A DNA stretch of 64,000 nt, taken from the NCBI RefSeq assembly GCF_020071995.1, contig NZ_JABWTK010000004.1:248001-312000 (forward strand), read 5' to 3'. The position numbers were made by a program, and so were the translations under genes. Below the pieces are notes generated by a model, which did not search any database, was not told where the DNA came from, and was given only the letters and a program-made list of their open reading frames with translations. Positions 28,428 through 36,657 of this stretch are shown here, piece by piece. This DNA comes from Planococcus chinensis (lineage in GTDB: Bacteria; Bacillota; Bacilli; Bacillales_A; Planococcaceae). Position 1 is the first letter of the stretch. Every line of letters begins with the position of its first letter.

Positions 28428-29003
28428 TTGGATAAAGCGATGCAGCGCAAGCAGGTACTCGAACAATTGAACAATATGGAAAGGGCGGAGCACCAGCGGA
28501 AATCACGCCTTATTGTCGGCCGTTTGATGGAAGACCCCGCTTTCCAAAGAGCCGGTACAGTCGGTGTCACCATCTCGGCGTTTCCGGAAGTGGATACCCA
28601 TGAACTGATACAAGCCTGCTGGGAAGCTGGAAAAAGAGTGGCTGTTCCGAAGTGCTGGCGCAAAGACCGCACAATGGACTTTTATGCAATCACCGATTTT
28701 AATCAATTGGAAACGGTTTATATGCATTTGAAAGAACCAAAAGTGGAGGAAACGGTGCACTTGAAAGCGGAAGACATTGATTTGCTCATCGTGCCGGGAG
28801 TGGTGTATACGAGAGAAGGCTACCGCATCGGTTTTGGCGGGGGTTATTATGACCGTTATTTAGCGACTTACACCGGGGCAACCCGTTCATTGGCGTTTGG
28901 CGTGCAGCTGGCAGACCGCATTTTTGTGGAGCCCCACGACATTCCGGTGGATATGATACATACAGAATGCGAATCGATTGCAACAGGGAAGGTGAGCGGA
29001 TGA
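28428..29003 (+). CDS. 5-formyltetrahydrofolate cyclo-ligase (YqgN)
   Basis: 191 residues. Converts 5-formyl-THF to 5,10-methenyl-THF using ATP, recycling folate. Conserved C-terminal signature IGFGGGYYDRYL and VPGVVYTREGYRIG; N-terminal RKSRLIVGRLMEDPAF. The start is TTG 28428, 7 nt after AGGAAGGAGG; an ATG four codons later lacks a well-spaced RBS. Works with FolD and the glycine cleavage system encoded elsewhere in this window. The stop overlaps the start of the next gene. Confidence 0.93.
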   Translation: MDKAMQRKQVLEQLNNMERAEHQRKSRLIVGRLMEDPAFQRAGTVGVTISAFPEVDTHELIQACWEAGKRVAVPKCWRKDRTMDFYAITDFNQLETVYMHLKEPKVEETVHLKAEDIDLLIVPGVVYTREGYRIGFGGGYYDRYLATYTGATRSLAFGVQLADRIFVEPHDIPVDMIHTECESIATGKVSG

Positions 29004-29185
29004 AGAACTTATACGATGTGATGCAACTGCTGAAACGTTACGGCACCATTATTTATACGGGCGACCCGATTGCGGATCTTGAGCTGATGGAGGAAGAAAT
29101 CCGCGAGCTTTACCGGCTGCAATTTATCAGTGCCAAAGAATACTCGACCGCGATGCTTATCTTGCGCCAGAAAAAACGCCAATAA
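29000..29185 (+). CDS. YqgQ-like small protein (DUF910)
   Basis: 61 residues, MKNLYDVMQLLKRYGTIIYT at the start, a small helical protein of the DUF910 family. ATG 29000 overlaps the preceding stop (ATGA), so it is translationally coupled; the in-frame GTG/ATG earlier lies in the cyclo-ligase gene. Function unknown, though it is conserved beside yqgN across Bacillales. Confidence 0.85.
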   Translation: MKNLYDVMQLLKRYGTIIYTGDPIADLELMEEEIRELYRLQFISAKEYSTAMLILRQKKRQ

Positions 29186-29347
29186 ATGCAAATTAAATTA
29201 AAATAGGAAACCAAAGCGTGTTTGAAGCGTATCAGAAGGGGTATCTTTTATGTTGAGTCACCGTTAAGATTGTGACAATTCTGTCTACTTAAGCCGAGCA
29301 TATGTTAAGATACGTTAAAATCCCAATTTAAAAGGAGGATGCAGAGG

Positions 29348-31291
29348 ATGTGGAAGAAGGAATGGCCGAAGCATTCTATTCTTGCAATCGCCATCATAGC
29401 TACCTGGTTAAAGACTTATCTAACGTATAAAACCAGCTTTTCAATCACCATAGATAATGCGCTACAGGAATTCATTTTATTCATTAACCCTTTAAGCTTG
29501 CTGCTGTTTGCTTATGGAATCGCGTTGTTCTTTAAAAATGACAAAGCCAGAAACCGTTATATACTCGTTATTGCACTTATTTCTTCTATTATATTATATG
29601 CGAACGTTGCCTTTTACCGCTTTTTCAGTGACTTTATCACGTTGCCGGTCCTGTTTCAGACAGACAATTTCGGAGACTTGGGATCGAGCGCTTCCGAAAG
29701 TGTTTTTATCACCGATCTCGTCTATTTTACGGATGTCGTCCTGATCTTGCTTGCTATTAAGTTTATCCGGACAAGACCGGCTGCAAACTTGAATCTTGCT
29801 GGCCAGAGAAAAGCGTATTTCATAATTTCGGCAGCCGTCCTGTTTTTTAATTTGGGTTTGGCCGAAACGGAACGCCCACAATTGTTGACGCGCGGTTTTG
29901 ACCGGGAAATGCTTGTCAAAAATATCGGTATGTACAATTACCATTTATACGATATGTATGTGCAATCAAAGTCGCAGGCGCAGCGGGCCCTTGCTACAGG
30001 CTCTGAACTGGTCGAAGTGAACAACTACATCCGTGCGAACCAGCCGGATCCGTCTGAGGACATGTTTGGCGTCGCCGAAGGGCGGAACTTGATTATCGTG
30101 ACACTGGAATCTTTGCAGTCGTTTACGATTAATGGAGAAATGAACGGCGAACCGATTACGCCTTTCCTCAGTGATTTGACAGAAGACGAGGATACCATTT
30201 ACTTCCCAAACTTCTACCATCAGACCGGCCTTGGCAAAACCTCCGATTCTGAGTTCCTGGTAGAGAATTCGCTTTACCCGTTAAGCGGCGGAGCGGTTTT
30301 CTTCACGCACAGCGGAAACACCTTCAATTCCATGGCGGAAAGCTTAGGCGACAAGGGTTACCATACCTCTGTCCAGCACGCCAATACAAAGAGCTTCTGG
30401 AACCGGGACATCATGTATCAGTCATTGAACATCGAGAAATTTTTTGGCATCGAGAGCTATGCAATCGGCGAAGGTGATGCCGTCAACTGGGGAATGAAAG
30501 ATATCCCATTCATGGAGCAGTCGGTTGAACATATGGCCGATTTGCCGCAGCCTTTCTATACGCGTCTGCTCACGTTGACCAATCATCATCCTTTTTATCT
30601 GGATGAGGAAGACAAATTGATCGACGAATATGATTCCAATTCGGGAACCGTCAACCGCTATTTCCAGACAGCCCGCTATTTGGATGAGTCCGTTAAAGTC
30701 CTATTTGAGGAATTGAAAGAACAGGGGCTTTATGACAATTCCATCATTGTGATGTACGGCGACCATTACGGCATTTCTGGAAACCACAACGAAGCGATGG
30801 CGCAATACCTTGGAAAAGAAATCACGCCTTATGAATCCGCTCAATTGCAGAAAGTTCCCTTCTTTGTCCATATCCCAGGATACGGGGAAGGCCATGTCGA
30901 TGAAGAAATCGGAGGGCAAATCGATATCCGGCCGACTGTCATGCATTTGCTGGGTGTTGAGTCTGAACAAGACATTCAGTTTGGCGGGGATTTGTTCTCT
31001 GAAGAACATGAAGAATTTGTCATCTTCCGGGATGGCCGTTTTATCACCAGCCAGCATGTCTATGCGGGGAATGTCTGCTACGACATCGACACAGGCATAG
31101 AGACGGACAAAGCGGCCTGTGAATCCTCCATCGAGCCTGCAATGACCGAACTGGAGTATTCCGAGTCAATCATCAACGGAGACCTTCTGCGGTTCTATGA
31201 TGAAAAGAACGGCCAATTGATCCTGTCAGAGGATGATTTGAAAAAACTCGAAAAAGAGCAGCAGAAGCTTAAAGAGGATACGCAAAACTAA
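29348..31291 (+). CDS. Lipoteichoic acid synthase / LTA synthase family sulfatase-fold protein
   Basis: 647 residues. Five N-terminal membrane spans (to about residue 175), then a linker with a signal-peptidase-like site after QRALA (near 215), then an extracellular sulfatase-fold domain. The nucleophile Thr is T298 in GLGKTSDSEF; metal ligands include Glu in VTLESLQS and the Asp-His of YGDHYGIS. Transfers glycerophosphate from phosphatidylglycerol to LTA chains. I choose ATG 29348 because the AAAGGAGG immediately precedes the ATG at 29339, leaving no spacing for that one. Matches the place of B. subtilis yqgS. Confidence 0.93.
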   Translation: MWKKEWPKHSILAIAIIATWLKTYLTYKTSFSITIDNALQEFILFINPLSLLLFAYGIALFFKNDKARNRYILVIALISSIILYANVAFYRFFSDFITLPVLFQTDNFGDLGSSASESVFITDLVYFTDVVLILLAIKFIRTRPAANLNLAGQRKAYFIISAAVLFFNLGLAETERPQLLTRGFDREMLVKNIGMYNYHLYDMYVQSKSQAQRALATGSELVEVNNYIRANQPDPSEDMFGVAEGRNLIIVTLESLQSFTINGEMNGEPITPFLSDLTEDEDTIYFPNFYHQTGLGKTSDSEFLVENSLYPLSGGAVFFTHSGNTFNSMAESLGDKGYHTSVQHANTKSFWNRDIMYQSLNIEKFFGIESYAIGEGDAVNWGMKDIPFMEQSVEHMADLPQPFYTRLLTLTNHHPFYLDEEDKLIDEYDSNSGTVNRYFQTARYLDESVKVLFEELKEQGLYDNSIIVMYGDHYGISGNHNEAMAQYLGKEITPYESAQLQKVPFFVHIPGYGEGHVDEEIGGQIDIRPTVMHLLGVESEQDIQFGGDLFSEEHEEFVIFRDGRFITSQHVYAGNVCYDIDTGIETDKAACESSIEPAMTELEYSESIINGDLLRFYDEKNGQLILSEDDLKKLEKEQQKLKEDTQN

Positions 31292-31293
31292 AT

Positions 31294-31330
31294 CAAAAAA
31301 GGTTCCGGGATATTTTCCGGAACCTTTTTT
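31294..31330 (+). terminator. Terminator after the LTA synthase gene
   Basis: Stem GGTTCCGG (31300-31307) with CCGGAACC (31316-31323), A-run before and T-run after. Confidence 0.88.
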
Positions 31331-31343
31331 TGTTGGGCAGAAA

Positions 31344-31376
31344 GAAAAAAACTGATGCATGGGAGCATCAGTTTTT
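31344..31376 (-). terminator. Terminator of the small DUF2759 gene
   Basis: Stem AAAACTGATGC (31347-31357) with GCATCAGTTTT (31364-31374). The A-run on the left supplies Ts on the minus strand, and it can act in both directions. Confidence 0.8.
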
Positions 31377-31382
31377 TAAGGA

Positions 31383-31562
31383 TTAGTGCAGGCTTGGTGG
31401 GTAACCTTGGAAAATGATTGTCGCTGCTGTGAAAGCACCGAAAATCACAAACGTACCGAAGTTAAAAAGAAATCCTAAAATTTGTTTGTTTTTAATGGTT
31501 TGCACAGAGCCAATTGCCGCTAACACAGCAATAAGACCAAAAATAACCATAAGCAAGTTCAT
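31383..31562 (-). CDS. DUF2759 small membrane protein (YqgW)
   Basis: 59 residues found by direct reading of the minus strand: MNLLMVIFGLIAVLAAIGSV, then a polar KNKQ turn and a second hydrophobic span ending in QGYPPSLH. Two transmembrane helices. RBS AGGGAG lies ahead of ATG 31562, and a terminator follows. Size, topology and position between the LTA synthase and the metallo-hydrolase fit B. subtilis YqgW (DUF2759). Function unknown. Confidence 0.8.
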   Translation of the reverse strand: MNLLMVIFGLIAVLAAIGSVQTIKNKQILGFLFNFGTFVIFGAFTAATIIFQGYPPSLH

Positions 31563-31675
31563 CTATGACACTCCCTTCAACTTTAACAGCCAGTGCCGTC
31601 GCGTTCTCTTTTATTGTAAAGAATTTGGCTAAGTTTGTCGAGCGCTAAAAATGTCATTCCGTTGAACAGTTGGAA

Positions 31676-31684
31676 TGCTATAAT
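31676..31684 (+). promoter_or_regulatory. Promoter of the metallo-hydrolase gene (extended -10)
   Basis: TGCTATAAT lies 19 bp ahead of ATG 31703, an extended -10 with no good -35 at 17 bp. The TTG at 31670 that would lengthen the protein lies in this promoter and is not a credible start. Confidence 0.55.
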
Positions 31685-31702
31685 TTAAAAGAGGTGAACA
31701 AA

Positions 31703-32338
31703 ATGCTGAAAATCAACCAAATGGAGCTGGGCCCTGTCCAGACAAATTGCTATATCATATCAAATGACCAAAAAGAATGCCTGATTTTCGACCCGGGCGA
31801 GGAAAGCGGCAAGATTGTGTCTTTCCTGAAGTCCAAACAATTGAAGCCACTAGCCATCCTGTTAACCCACGCACATTTTGACCACATTGGGGCAATCGAC
31901 GACTTGCGGGAACTCTATGCAATTCCGGTTTATTTGCACCGAGTGGAAAAAGACTGGCTGAGCCGCCCGAATTTAAACGGTTCCGGCAAATACAGCATGG
32001 TGCCGGATTACCGGATGAAAGAAGCCGATGTTTTGCTGGACCAGGAAAATGTGCTCGAAATCGGTTCGTTCAAAATGGACTTATTCCATACGCCGGGGCA
32101 TTCTCCGGGAAGCGTCACTTTTTCATTCGGCGATGAAGGCTTTGCGATTGTGGGCGACACCTTGTTCCGCGGCAGCATCGGCCGTACCGATTTGATCGAC
32201 GGATCCGAGAAAAAGTTATTGCAATCGATACGTGAATCCTTGCTGACCCTTCCGGAGCATATGATCCTTTATCCCGGGCACGGCCCGGAAACGACACCTG
32301 AAAATGAAAAAGCGAGCAACCCTTTTTTGAAAGCGTAG
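31703..32338 (+). CDS. Metallo-beta-lactamase fold hydrolase, glyoxalase II-like (YqgX)
   Basis: 211 residues. Metal ligands THAHFDHIGA (HxHxDH), HTPGHSPGS, VGDTLF and YPGHGPETT make the dinuclear site of the glyoxalase II/MBL family. B. subtilis YqgX belongs here; bacillithiol-linked hydrolysis has been proposed for such proteins but the substrate of this one is not known. RBS GAGGTGA ahead of ATG 31703. Confidence 0.9.
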   Translation: MLKINQMELGPVQTNCYIISNDQKECLIFDPGEESGKIVSFLKSKQLKPLAILLTHAHFDHIGAIDDLRELYAIPVYLHRVEKDWLSRPNLNGSGKYSMVPDYRMKEADVLLDQENVLEIGSFKMDLFHTPGHSPGSVTFSFGDEGFAIVGDTLFRGSIGRTDLIDGSEKKLLQSIRESLLTLPEHMILYPGHGPETTPENEKASNPFLKA

Positions 32339-32347
32339 CGAGCAAAC

Positions 32348-32375
32348 AAAAAAGCGGCCACGAGGGCCGCTTTTT
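32348..32375. terminator. Bidirectional terminator between convergent genes
   Basis: Stem GCGGCC (32354-32359) with GGCCGC (32365-32370), with flanking A-run and T-run that pair as well. Confidence 0.85.
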
Positions 32376-32397
32376 CTTTGTTTTCTAAAGTTGTTGA

Positions 32398-32640
32398 TTA
32401 GTGTCCAGCACCAGGAATATGGATGAACGTAGTGTAATAAGTGAAGCCGACGAAAAATACTGTTAAGTAAGCTCCAAAAACATACAAGTACATGCGTTCA
32501 GAAATATTTAAGAATCCAAGTAGTACAAAAAAGCCGGTATTAGCAACCATTATCAATGATACTTCTACCATGTCGCCTACATAAAAAAGAACTGCAAAAA
32601 TCCCAGTCCACCATCCCATTAATTTAAACATTTTGTCCAT
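32398..32640 (-). CDS. DUF2626 small membrane protein (YqgY)
   Basis: 80 residues from ATG 32640, with AAAGGAGGG upstream on the minus strand. Starts MDKMFKLMGWWTGIFAVLFY, with three hydrophobic segments and a C-terminal HIPGAGH. Corresponds to DUF2626/YqgY, conserved just ahead of comG in Bacillales. Function unknown. Confidence 0.85.
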   Translation of the reverse strand: MDKMFKLMGWWTGIFAVLFYVGDMVEVSLIMVANTGFFVLLGFLNISERMYLYVFGAYLTVFFVGFTYYTTFIHIPGAGH

Positions 32641-32945
32641 GGGTAATCCCTCCTTTGCCACACTACAGTAATCTCCTGTTTATTATATAGGAAATTGAGC
32701 GAGTGTGTAAACTACGAGTTGGTCTTTCTTTGTGACAAACACGTGTATTGTTGCTTCAAGCTTAACAAAGATTCGATTTTCCGACAAGGCGTTCAAAAAA
32801 AGCCTATGCCAAAAATGGGATTTGCCCCGAAAACCGGGGGTCAAATAATTATTTTTGGAAAAAGTATTCCATTTTTTGAGGAGGCTCGCTATACTATGAG
32901 GGTACAAAGCGGCGGCCTTTGTTCAATCCAAAACAGGAGGTGGCT

Positions 32946-33989
32946 ATGCAAGAAATTGTTGAACGCCGATGTGCCAACCTGCTTCAGGATGCGGTTGAAA
33001 ATGGCACAACAGACATCCACATCAAACCCGAACCGACCTGCTACACGGTTTCTTACCGCTCGTTCCAATCGCTGCGGCAAGTGGCCAAACTCCCCCTTGA
33101 TCTGGGCAATCGCATGATAGCCTATTTCAAATATCTTTCCCTATTAGACATGAGCGAAAAACGAAAACCCCAAACCGGATCCTTTCACCTTCCCATTCAA
33201 GACCTTCCTTATTATTTCAGAATATCAACCCTTCCTTCCGTTTTGACAAAAGAAAGCATCGTCATCCGTGTGATGGCAGATAATGTTGCAGAATCGATCC
33301 ATCAGCTTGCCGCTTTCCGGGATTCCGCACATTTGCTGGAAAAACTGGCAGAAGCGCCGCAAGGGCTGATTTTATTGACCGGTCCGACTGGCTGCGGCAA
33401 ATCGACGACGCTTTATTCACTCTTAAAGCATTGCAGCGAAAAACTGAACCGCAATATTATCACGCTCGAAGATCCAGTCGAACGCAAAAACCAATCAATC
33501 CTGCAAATCCAGGTCAACGAAAAAGCCGGCCTAGGCTATGCAGCCGGGCTAAAAGCAATTCTCCGCCATGACCCCGATATCATCATGATCGGCGAAATCC
33601 GGGATGCTGATACGGCGCAAATTGCTGTGCGCGCGGCGCTGACCGGACACCTGGTGTTTTCGACAATCCATGCCCGGCATTCAGTCGGGTGCCTGCACCG
33701 TCTTCGGGACTTGGGCATTTCCTTTGAGGATATGTCACAAACGCTGATTGCTGTTTCCGCACAGCGCATTATCCCGGTGTATCCGGATATGGAAGACCCT
33801 GAACTGTCGTACCGGGCTTTGTATGAAATTCTGCACGGCGACCGGCTGGATGAAGCGCTGGAATCCGCAAAAGGCCAGAAAAGCTATTCCTTGCCGGAGC
33901 ATTTGTCTTTCGGCGGACAGATCAGGGAAGGAGTGAAAATTGGTGCGATTGAAGCTTCCTATGAAATCAAACCAAATTCCTATCCGTGA
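32946..33989 (+). CDS. comGA: Competence pilus assembly ATPase ComGA
   Basis: 347 residues, traffic ATPase of the type II/IV secretion family that powers the competence pseudopilus for DNA uptake. Walker A GPTGCGKSTTLYS, Asp box (TLEDPVERKN), Walker B HDPDIIMIGEIRDADT and His box (STIHARHSVG) are present. N-terminal recognition domain KPEPTCYTVSYR. ATG 32946 with AGGAGG 5 nt upstream. First of seven comG genes. A TATACT at 32890 may be the -10; I could not find a convincing ComK box. Confidence 0.95.
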   Translation: MQEIVERRCANLLQDAVENGTTDIHIKPEPTCYTVSYRSFQSLRQVAKLPLDLGNRMIAYFKYLSLLDMSEKRKPQTGSFHLPIQDLPYYFRISTLPSVLTKESIVIRVMADNVAESIHQLAAFRDSAHLLEKLAEAPQGLILLTGPTGCGKSTTLYSLLKHCSEKLNRNIITLEDPVERKNQSILQIQVNEKAGLGYAAGLKAILRHDPDIIMIGEIRDADTAQIAVRAALTGHLVFSTIHARHSVGCLHRLRDLGISFEDMSQTLIAVSAQRIIPVYPDMEDPELSYRALYEILHGDRLDEALESAKGQKSYSLPEHLSFGGQIREGVKIGAIEASYEIKPNSYP

Positions 33990-34986
33990 CCGGGAACATT
34001 TTCTGAGCCGCCTCGCAGTCCTGATGAAAGAAGGCTATTTATTGCCAACGGCGCTGACGCTGCTCTTGCCGATGCATACCTCGAAGACCGAAGAAGCTTT
34101 AACCGGCATGACAGGCATCCTGAAAGGCGGCGGCAATGCCGCAGAAATTCTGAAGTTTCTCGGCTTTAAAGATCAGGTGCTATTTCCCGTGGAAATCGCG
34201 GAGCACCATGGCCGCCTGGCGGAATCGATCGAAAGCATTGCCAAAAGCTTCGCCCGGACCGAAGGCGTCCAGAAAAAGCTCCGCAACATTTTGGTGTACC
34301 CGGTGTCGCTGCTGCTGTTCACATCGGTGCTGTTCCTGTTTTTCCGCACGAATTACGTCCCCAATTTAACCGAATTGATGGAGTCTTTGCAGTCAGGGGA
34401 AGAATCGGGCGGGGTGCCGGCATATTTATTGAGTTTGCCTGATGTGTTTATCGGTATTTTTGCAGTCATCGGAATCACATTCGCCGTTTTCTGGGCGCTG
34501 CTCCAAAAGCAGTCTGTCGACCGGCAAATCGCTTGGCTTCTGAAATTTCCGCTGCTCCGCAAATTCATGCGGCTGTACTGGTCGCATCTTTTGGCAAGAG
34601 AGTTGGGAACTTTACTTCACAGCGGCATTTCACTTCAGGAATCGCTTCACCTGCTCCAAAACCAGACTTATCATTCCATCATTCAATTCATGGCAAAGTC
34701 CTGCCACGAAGAAGTGATGACAGGCAATCCGCTGTCAGCGGCGCTTGGCCGCCAGCCTTTTTTCGCCGCTGATATGGCTTCGTTTGTCCAGCATGGGGAA
34801 ATGACCGGTTATCTTGGGAAAGAATTGATTCTCTACAGCGAAGTGCTGATGGAGCGCATTGAACAGCACACCGCCCAATTGCTGCGCATCATCCAGCCGT
34901 CGTTTTTTGTCATGATTGCCATCTGCATTGTCGGAGCTTATTTGGCGATCTTATTGCCCATGTACAATTTAGTCCATACCATTTGA
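33943..34986 (+). CDS. comGB: Competence pilus membrane platform protein ComGB
   Basis: About 347 residues, GspF/PilC-type inner membrane protein with two homologous halves and three membrane spans (near 115-135, 165-185 and 320-345). It overlaps the end of comGA by 47 bp. The start is GTG 33943 or the TTG one codon earlier, both served by AAGGAG (33928-33933); an ATG at 33961 is further away. Conserved pieces are VEIAEHHGRLAESIE and LARELGTLLHSGISLQESL, the two F-domain signatures. Confidence 0.93.
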   Translation: MRLKLPMKSNQIPIRDREHFLSRLAVLMKEGYLLPTALTLLLPMHTSKTEEALTGMTGILKGGGNAAEILKFLGFKDQVLFPVEIAEHHGRLAESIESIAKSFARTEGVQKKLRNILVYPVSLLLFTSVLFLFFRTNYVPNLTELMESLQSGEESGGVPAYLLSLPDVFIGIFAVIGITFAVFWALLQKQSVDRQIAWLLKFPLLRKFMRLYWSHLLARELGTLLHSGISLQESLHLLQNQTYHSIIQFMAKSCHEEVMTGNPLSAALGRQPFFAADMASFVQHGEMTGYLGKELILYSEVLMERIEQHTAQLLRIIQPSFFVMIAICIVGAYLAILLPMYNLVHTI

Positions 34987-34997
34987 GGAGGAGAATT

Positions 34998-35312
34998 ATG
35001 CGTCTATTAAAAAACCAAAAAGGATTTACATTGATTGAAATGCTGATCGTTATGCTCATTATCACGGTATTGATCGCCATTGCCATCCCGAACGTCACGA
35101 AGCAGACATCGGCGGTCGATGAAAAAGGCTGCAAAGCGTTTGTGCACATGGTGCAGGGCCAGGTGGAATCTTACCGGATGGATGAGAAAAAAGTGCCGAC
35201 CATTGCCGAACTGGTGTCAGGCGGATATTTGAAAACCAATGAAACCACTTGCCCGAACGGCGATGCGGTGGAGATTTCCACTGATGGAGTCGTGACATCA
35301 AGAGCGTCTTAA
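34998..35312 (+). CDS. comGC: Major competence pseudopilin ComGC
   Basis: 104 residues. Class III leader MRLLKNQKG cut before FTLIEMLIVMLI, with Glu5 present. Two cysteines (KGCKAF and TTCPNG) fit the intramolecular disulfide of ComGC. ATG 34998 with AGGAGGAG. It reads four codons past the point where a comGC stop overlapping a comGD ATG would be expected; see the note on comGD. Confidence 0.93.
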   Translation: MRLLKNQKGFTLIEMLIVMLIITVLIAIAIPNVTKQTSAVDEKGCKAFVHMVQGQVESYRMDEKKVPTIAELVSGGYLKTNETTCPNGDAVEISTDGVVTSRAS

Positions 35313-35737
35313 AGCAAGGAGGCTTTACTTTGCTGGAAATGCTCCTCGTGCTGGCGATTTTAATGACCATGGTCGGCATCGCCATCCCTTCGTACCGCAC
35401 CTTTGAAACAGAACAACAAGAAGACCGTTTTTTTGATTTGCTGCTGCGGGACATTTACTATGCCCAAAGTGAAACTTATCGCAGTAAAACATCGGTTATG
35501 GTAGTATTTCGCCAAAGCGACCGGACCTACGAAGTGATTCAGAATTTCAGAAAGCTGCTACCGACGAGAAAACTGCCGCCCTCGGTCAGCATCCAAAAGG
35601 CGAGCAATATCGACGGCGTCTATTTTACGGCAAACGGTTCTGTGACAAGTGCAGGAACGATGTGGTTTTCTACGAGTACGGGTGAACGTTCGATGGTCAT
35701 CCATCTGGGAAAAGGAAGGGTGGTTTTTTCTGAATGA
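35297..35737 (+). CDS. comGD: Minor competence pseudopilin ComGD, non-canonical start (ATC)
   Basis: The frame encodes KSVLKQGGFTLLEMLLVLAI, a complete prepilin peptidase site (G before FTLLE), and goes on as ComGD. There is no ATG, GTG or TTG between the upstream stop (35282) and the GGFTLLE motif. The first usable codon in the right place is ATC at 35297, with GGAG 7 nt upstream. The TTG at 35330 would remove the leader and give a non-functional pilin. A G in place of C at 35299 would create ATG and end comGC by a normal ATGA overlap. So either AUC is used, or a point mutation (or base-call error) has damaged the start. Confidence 0.6.
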   Translation: MKSVLKQGGFTLLEMLLVLAILMTMVGIAIPSYRTFETEQQEDRFFDLLLRDIYYAQSETYRSKTSVMVVFRQSDRTYEVIQNFRKLLPTRKLPPSVSIQKASNIDGVYFTANGSVTSAGTMWFSTSTGERSMVIHLGKGRVVFSE

Positions 35738-36026
35738 ACACGGATATTCCTGGGCGGAAACAATGGTTAGCCTGCTGATGCTGTTTATGCTATTCGGCAC
35801 CTTGCTGCCGGTGATGCAGCAGCTGCAGCAGTCGCTCCATTTAAAGAAAGAACGCATGATTGCGGTTGAGACACTCCATGAAGGCGCGAAGGAAATGCGT
35901 GGATTCAAAAACACGAGCGGGGAAAGGCGAGTCAACGGGACGGTTTACCGTTGGGAAATGGCTGACCAGCTTTGTGTGCATTACGAAAATTACCAGAAGG
36001 CTGAAAAAACGATATGCATCGAATGA
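35730..36026 (+). CDS. comGE: Minor competence pseudopilin ComGE, uncertain start (CTG or frameshift)
   Basis: The product NEHGYSWAETMVSLLMLFML has a type IV pilin-like leader (G before YSWAE, with Glu5) and a hydrophobic helix, then about 70 residues. No standard start precedes it in frame within a sensible distance: the nearest is CTG 35730, 6 nt after GGGTGG; a GTG at 35649 would give a 30-residue leader. An ATG at 35734 overlaps the comGD stop (ATGA) but is in another frame; one inserted base after it would give MNNGYSWAE-like coding. So a one-base deletion is an alternative explanation. Confidence 0.6.
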   Translation: MNEHGYSWAETMVSLLMLFMLFGTLLPVMQQLQQSLHLKKERMIAVETLHEGAKEMRGFKNTSGERRVNGTVYRWEMADQLCVHYENYQKAEKTICIE

Positions 36027-36451
36027 ACAGGCTTGATGAAAAAGGCTTCGTCTTCTTGAATTCGCTGCTGGAACTGTCAATTTTGATGATTTTTCTGCCG
36101 ATTATAGTGCTTTTTTTCGGATTTATGGTGTCATTTTCCAAAGAAACCCATGCCAAACATACGGAATGGCAGTTATTCAGCGTAGAGTTGCAAAGCTATC
36201 TGGCAGGAAGCGAGTCAATTGAAATCATCAATAATGGAGGGGGAATCCGTACAATTCAACAAAGTGTGGAATTCGATATCGAGCTGTATGATCATTCAGT
36301 AAGGAAACAGAAGTTTAAGCAAGGCCATGAGATTATGCTGACCGGCATCAAAAATTGCCGGTTTGGAATGAATGGCCCGAAATTTACCGTCCATGCAGAA
36401 TTTTCAAACGGTGCAATAGAGGAGGCGGAATATGTGGTTACACCTCCTTAA
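36014..36451 (+). CDS. comGF: Competence protein ComGF
   Basis: 145 residues. Leader-like MHRMNRLDEKG followed by FVFLNSLLELSILMIFLPII; the usual Glu5 position is Asn, though a Glu follows at 9. C-terminal part contains GIKNCRFGMNGPKF, typical of ComGF. Overlaps comGE by 13 bp and comGG by 20 bp. Confidence 0.85.
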   Translation: MHRMNRLDEKGFVFLNSLLELSILMIFLPIIVLFFGFMVSFSKETHAKHTEWQLFSVELQSYLAGSESIEIINNGGGIRTIQQSVEFDIELYDHSVRKQKFKQGHEIMLTGIKNCRFGMNGPKFTVHAEFSNGAIEEAEYVVTPP

Positions 36452-36638
36452 GTCCGGTAAGGGCGCGTTATATCCGGGAACACTGGTGTTTTTTCTATCG
36501 GCGCTCATCCTGCTGTCCCACGGCGTATCTGTCTATTCTGTCCAATACAAAACATATGATGGATTGGAAAATATGCATAGACATGCTACGATACAACTAC
36601 TAATGGAAATTGAAAAGCAGAACACGCCGGAGCAGTAG
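36432..36638 (+). CDS. comGG: Putative ComGG, short
   Basis: 68 residues. GKGALYPGTLVFFLSALILL gives a leader-like GKG segment and a membrane helix, then about 35 residues. Position as the last gene of comG supports the call. B. subtilis ComGG has about 124 residues, so this is about half size and may be reduced. GAGG RBS lies just upstream of ATG 36432. No terminator follows before aroK. Confidence 0.6.
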   Translation: MWLHLLKSGKGALYPGTLVFFLSALILLSHGVSVYSVQYKTYDGLENMHRHATIQLLMEIEKQNTPEQ

Positions 36639-36657
36639 GGGAGTCTTAGGTAGAAAG

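Noticed and set aside
32800..32900. ComK box upstream of comGA
   Set aside because: The region has A-runs and T-runs but I could not fit two AAAA-N5-TTTT boxes with standard spacing.
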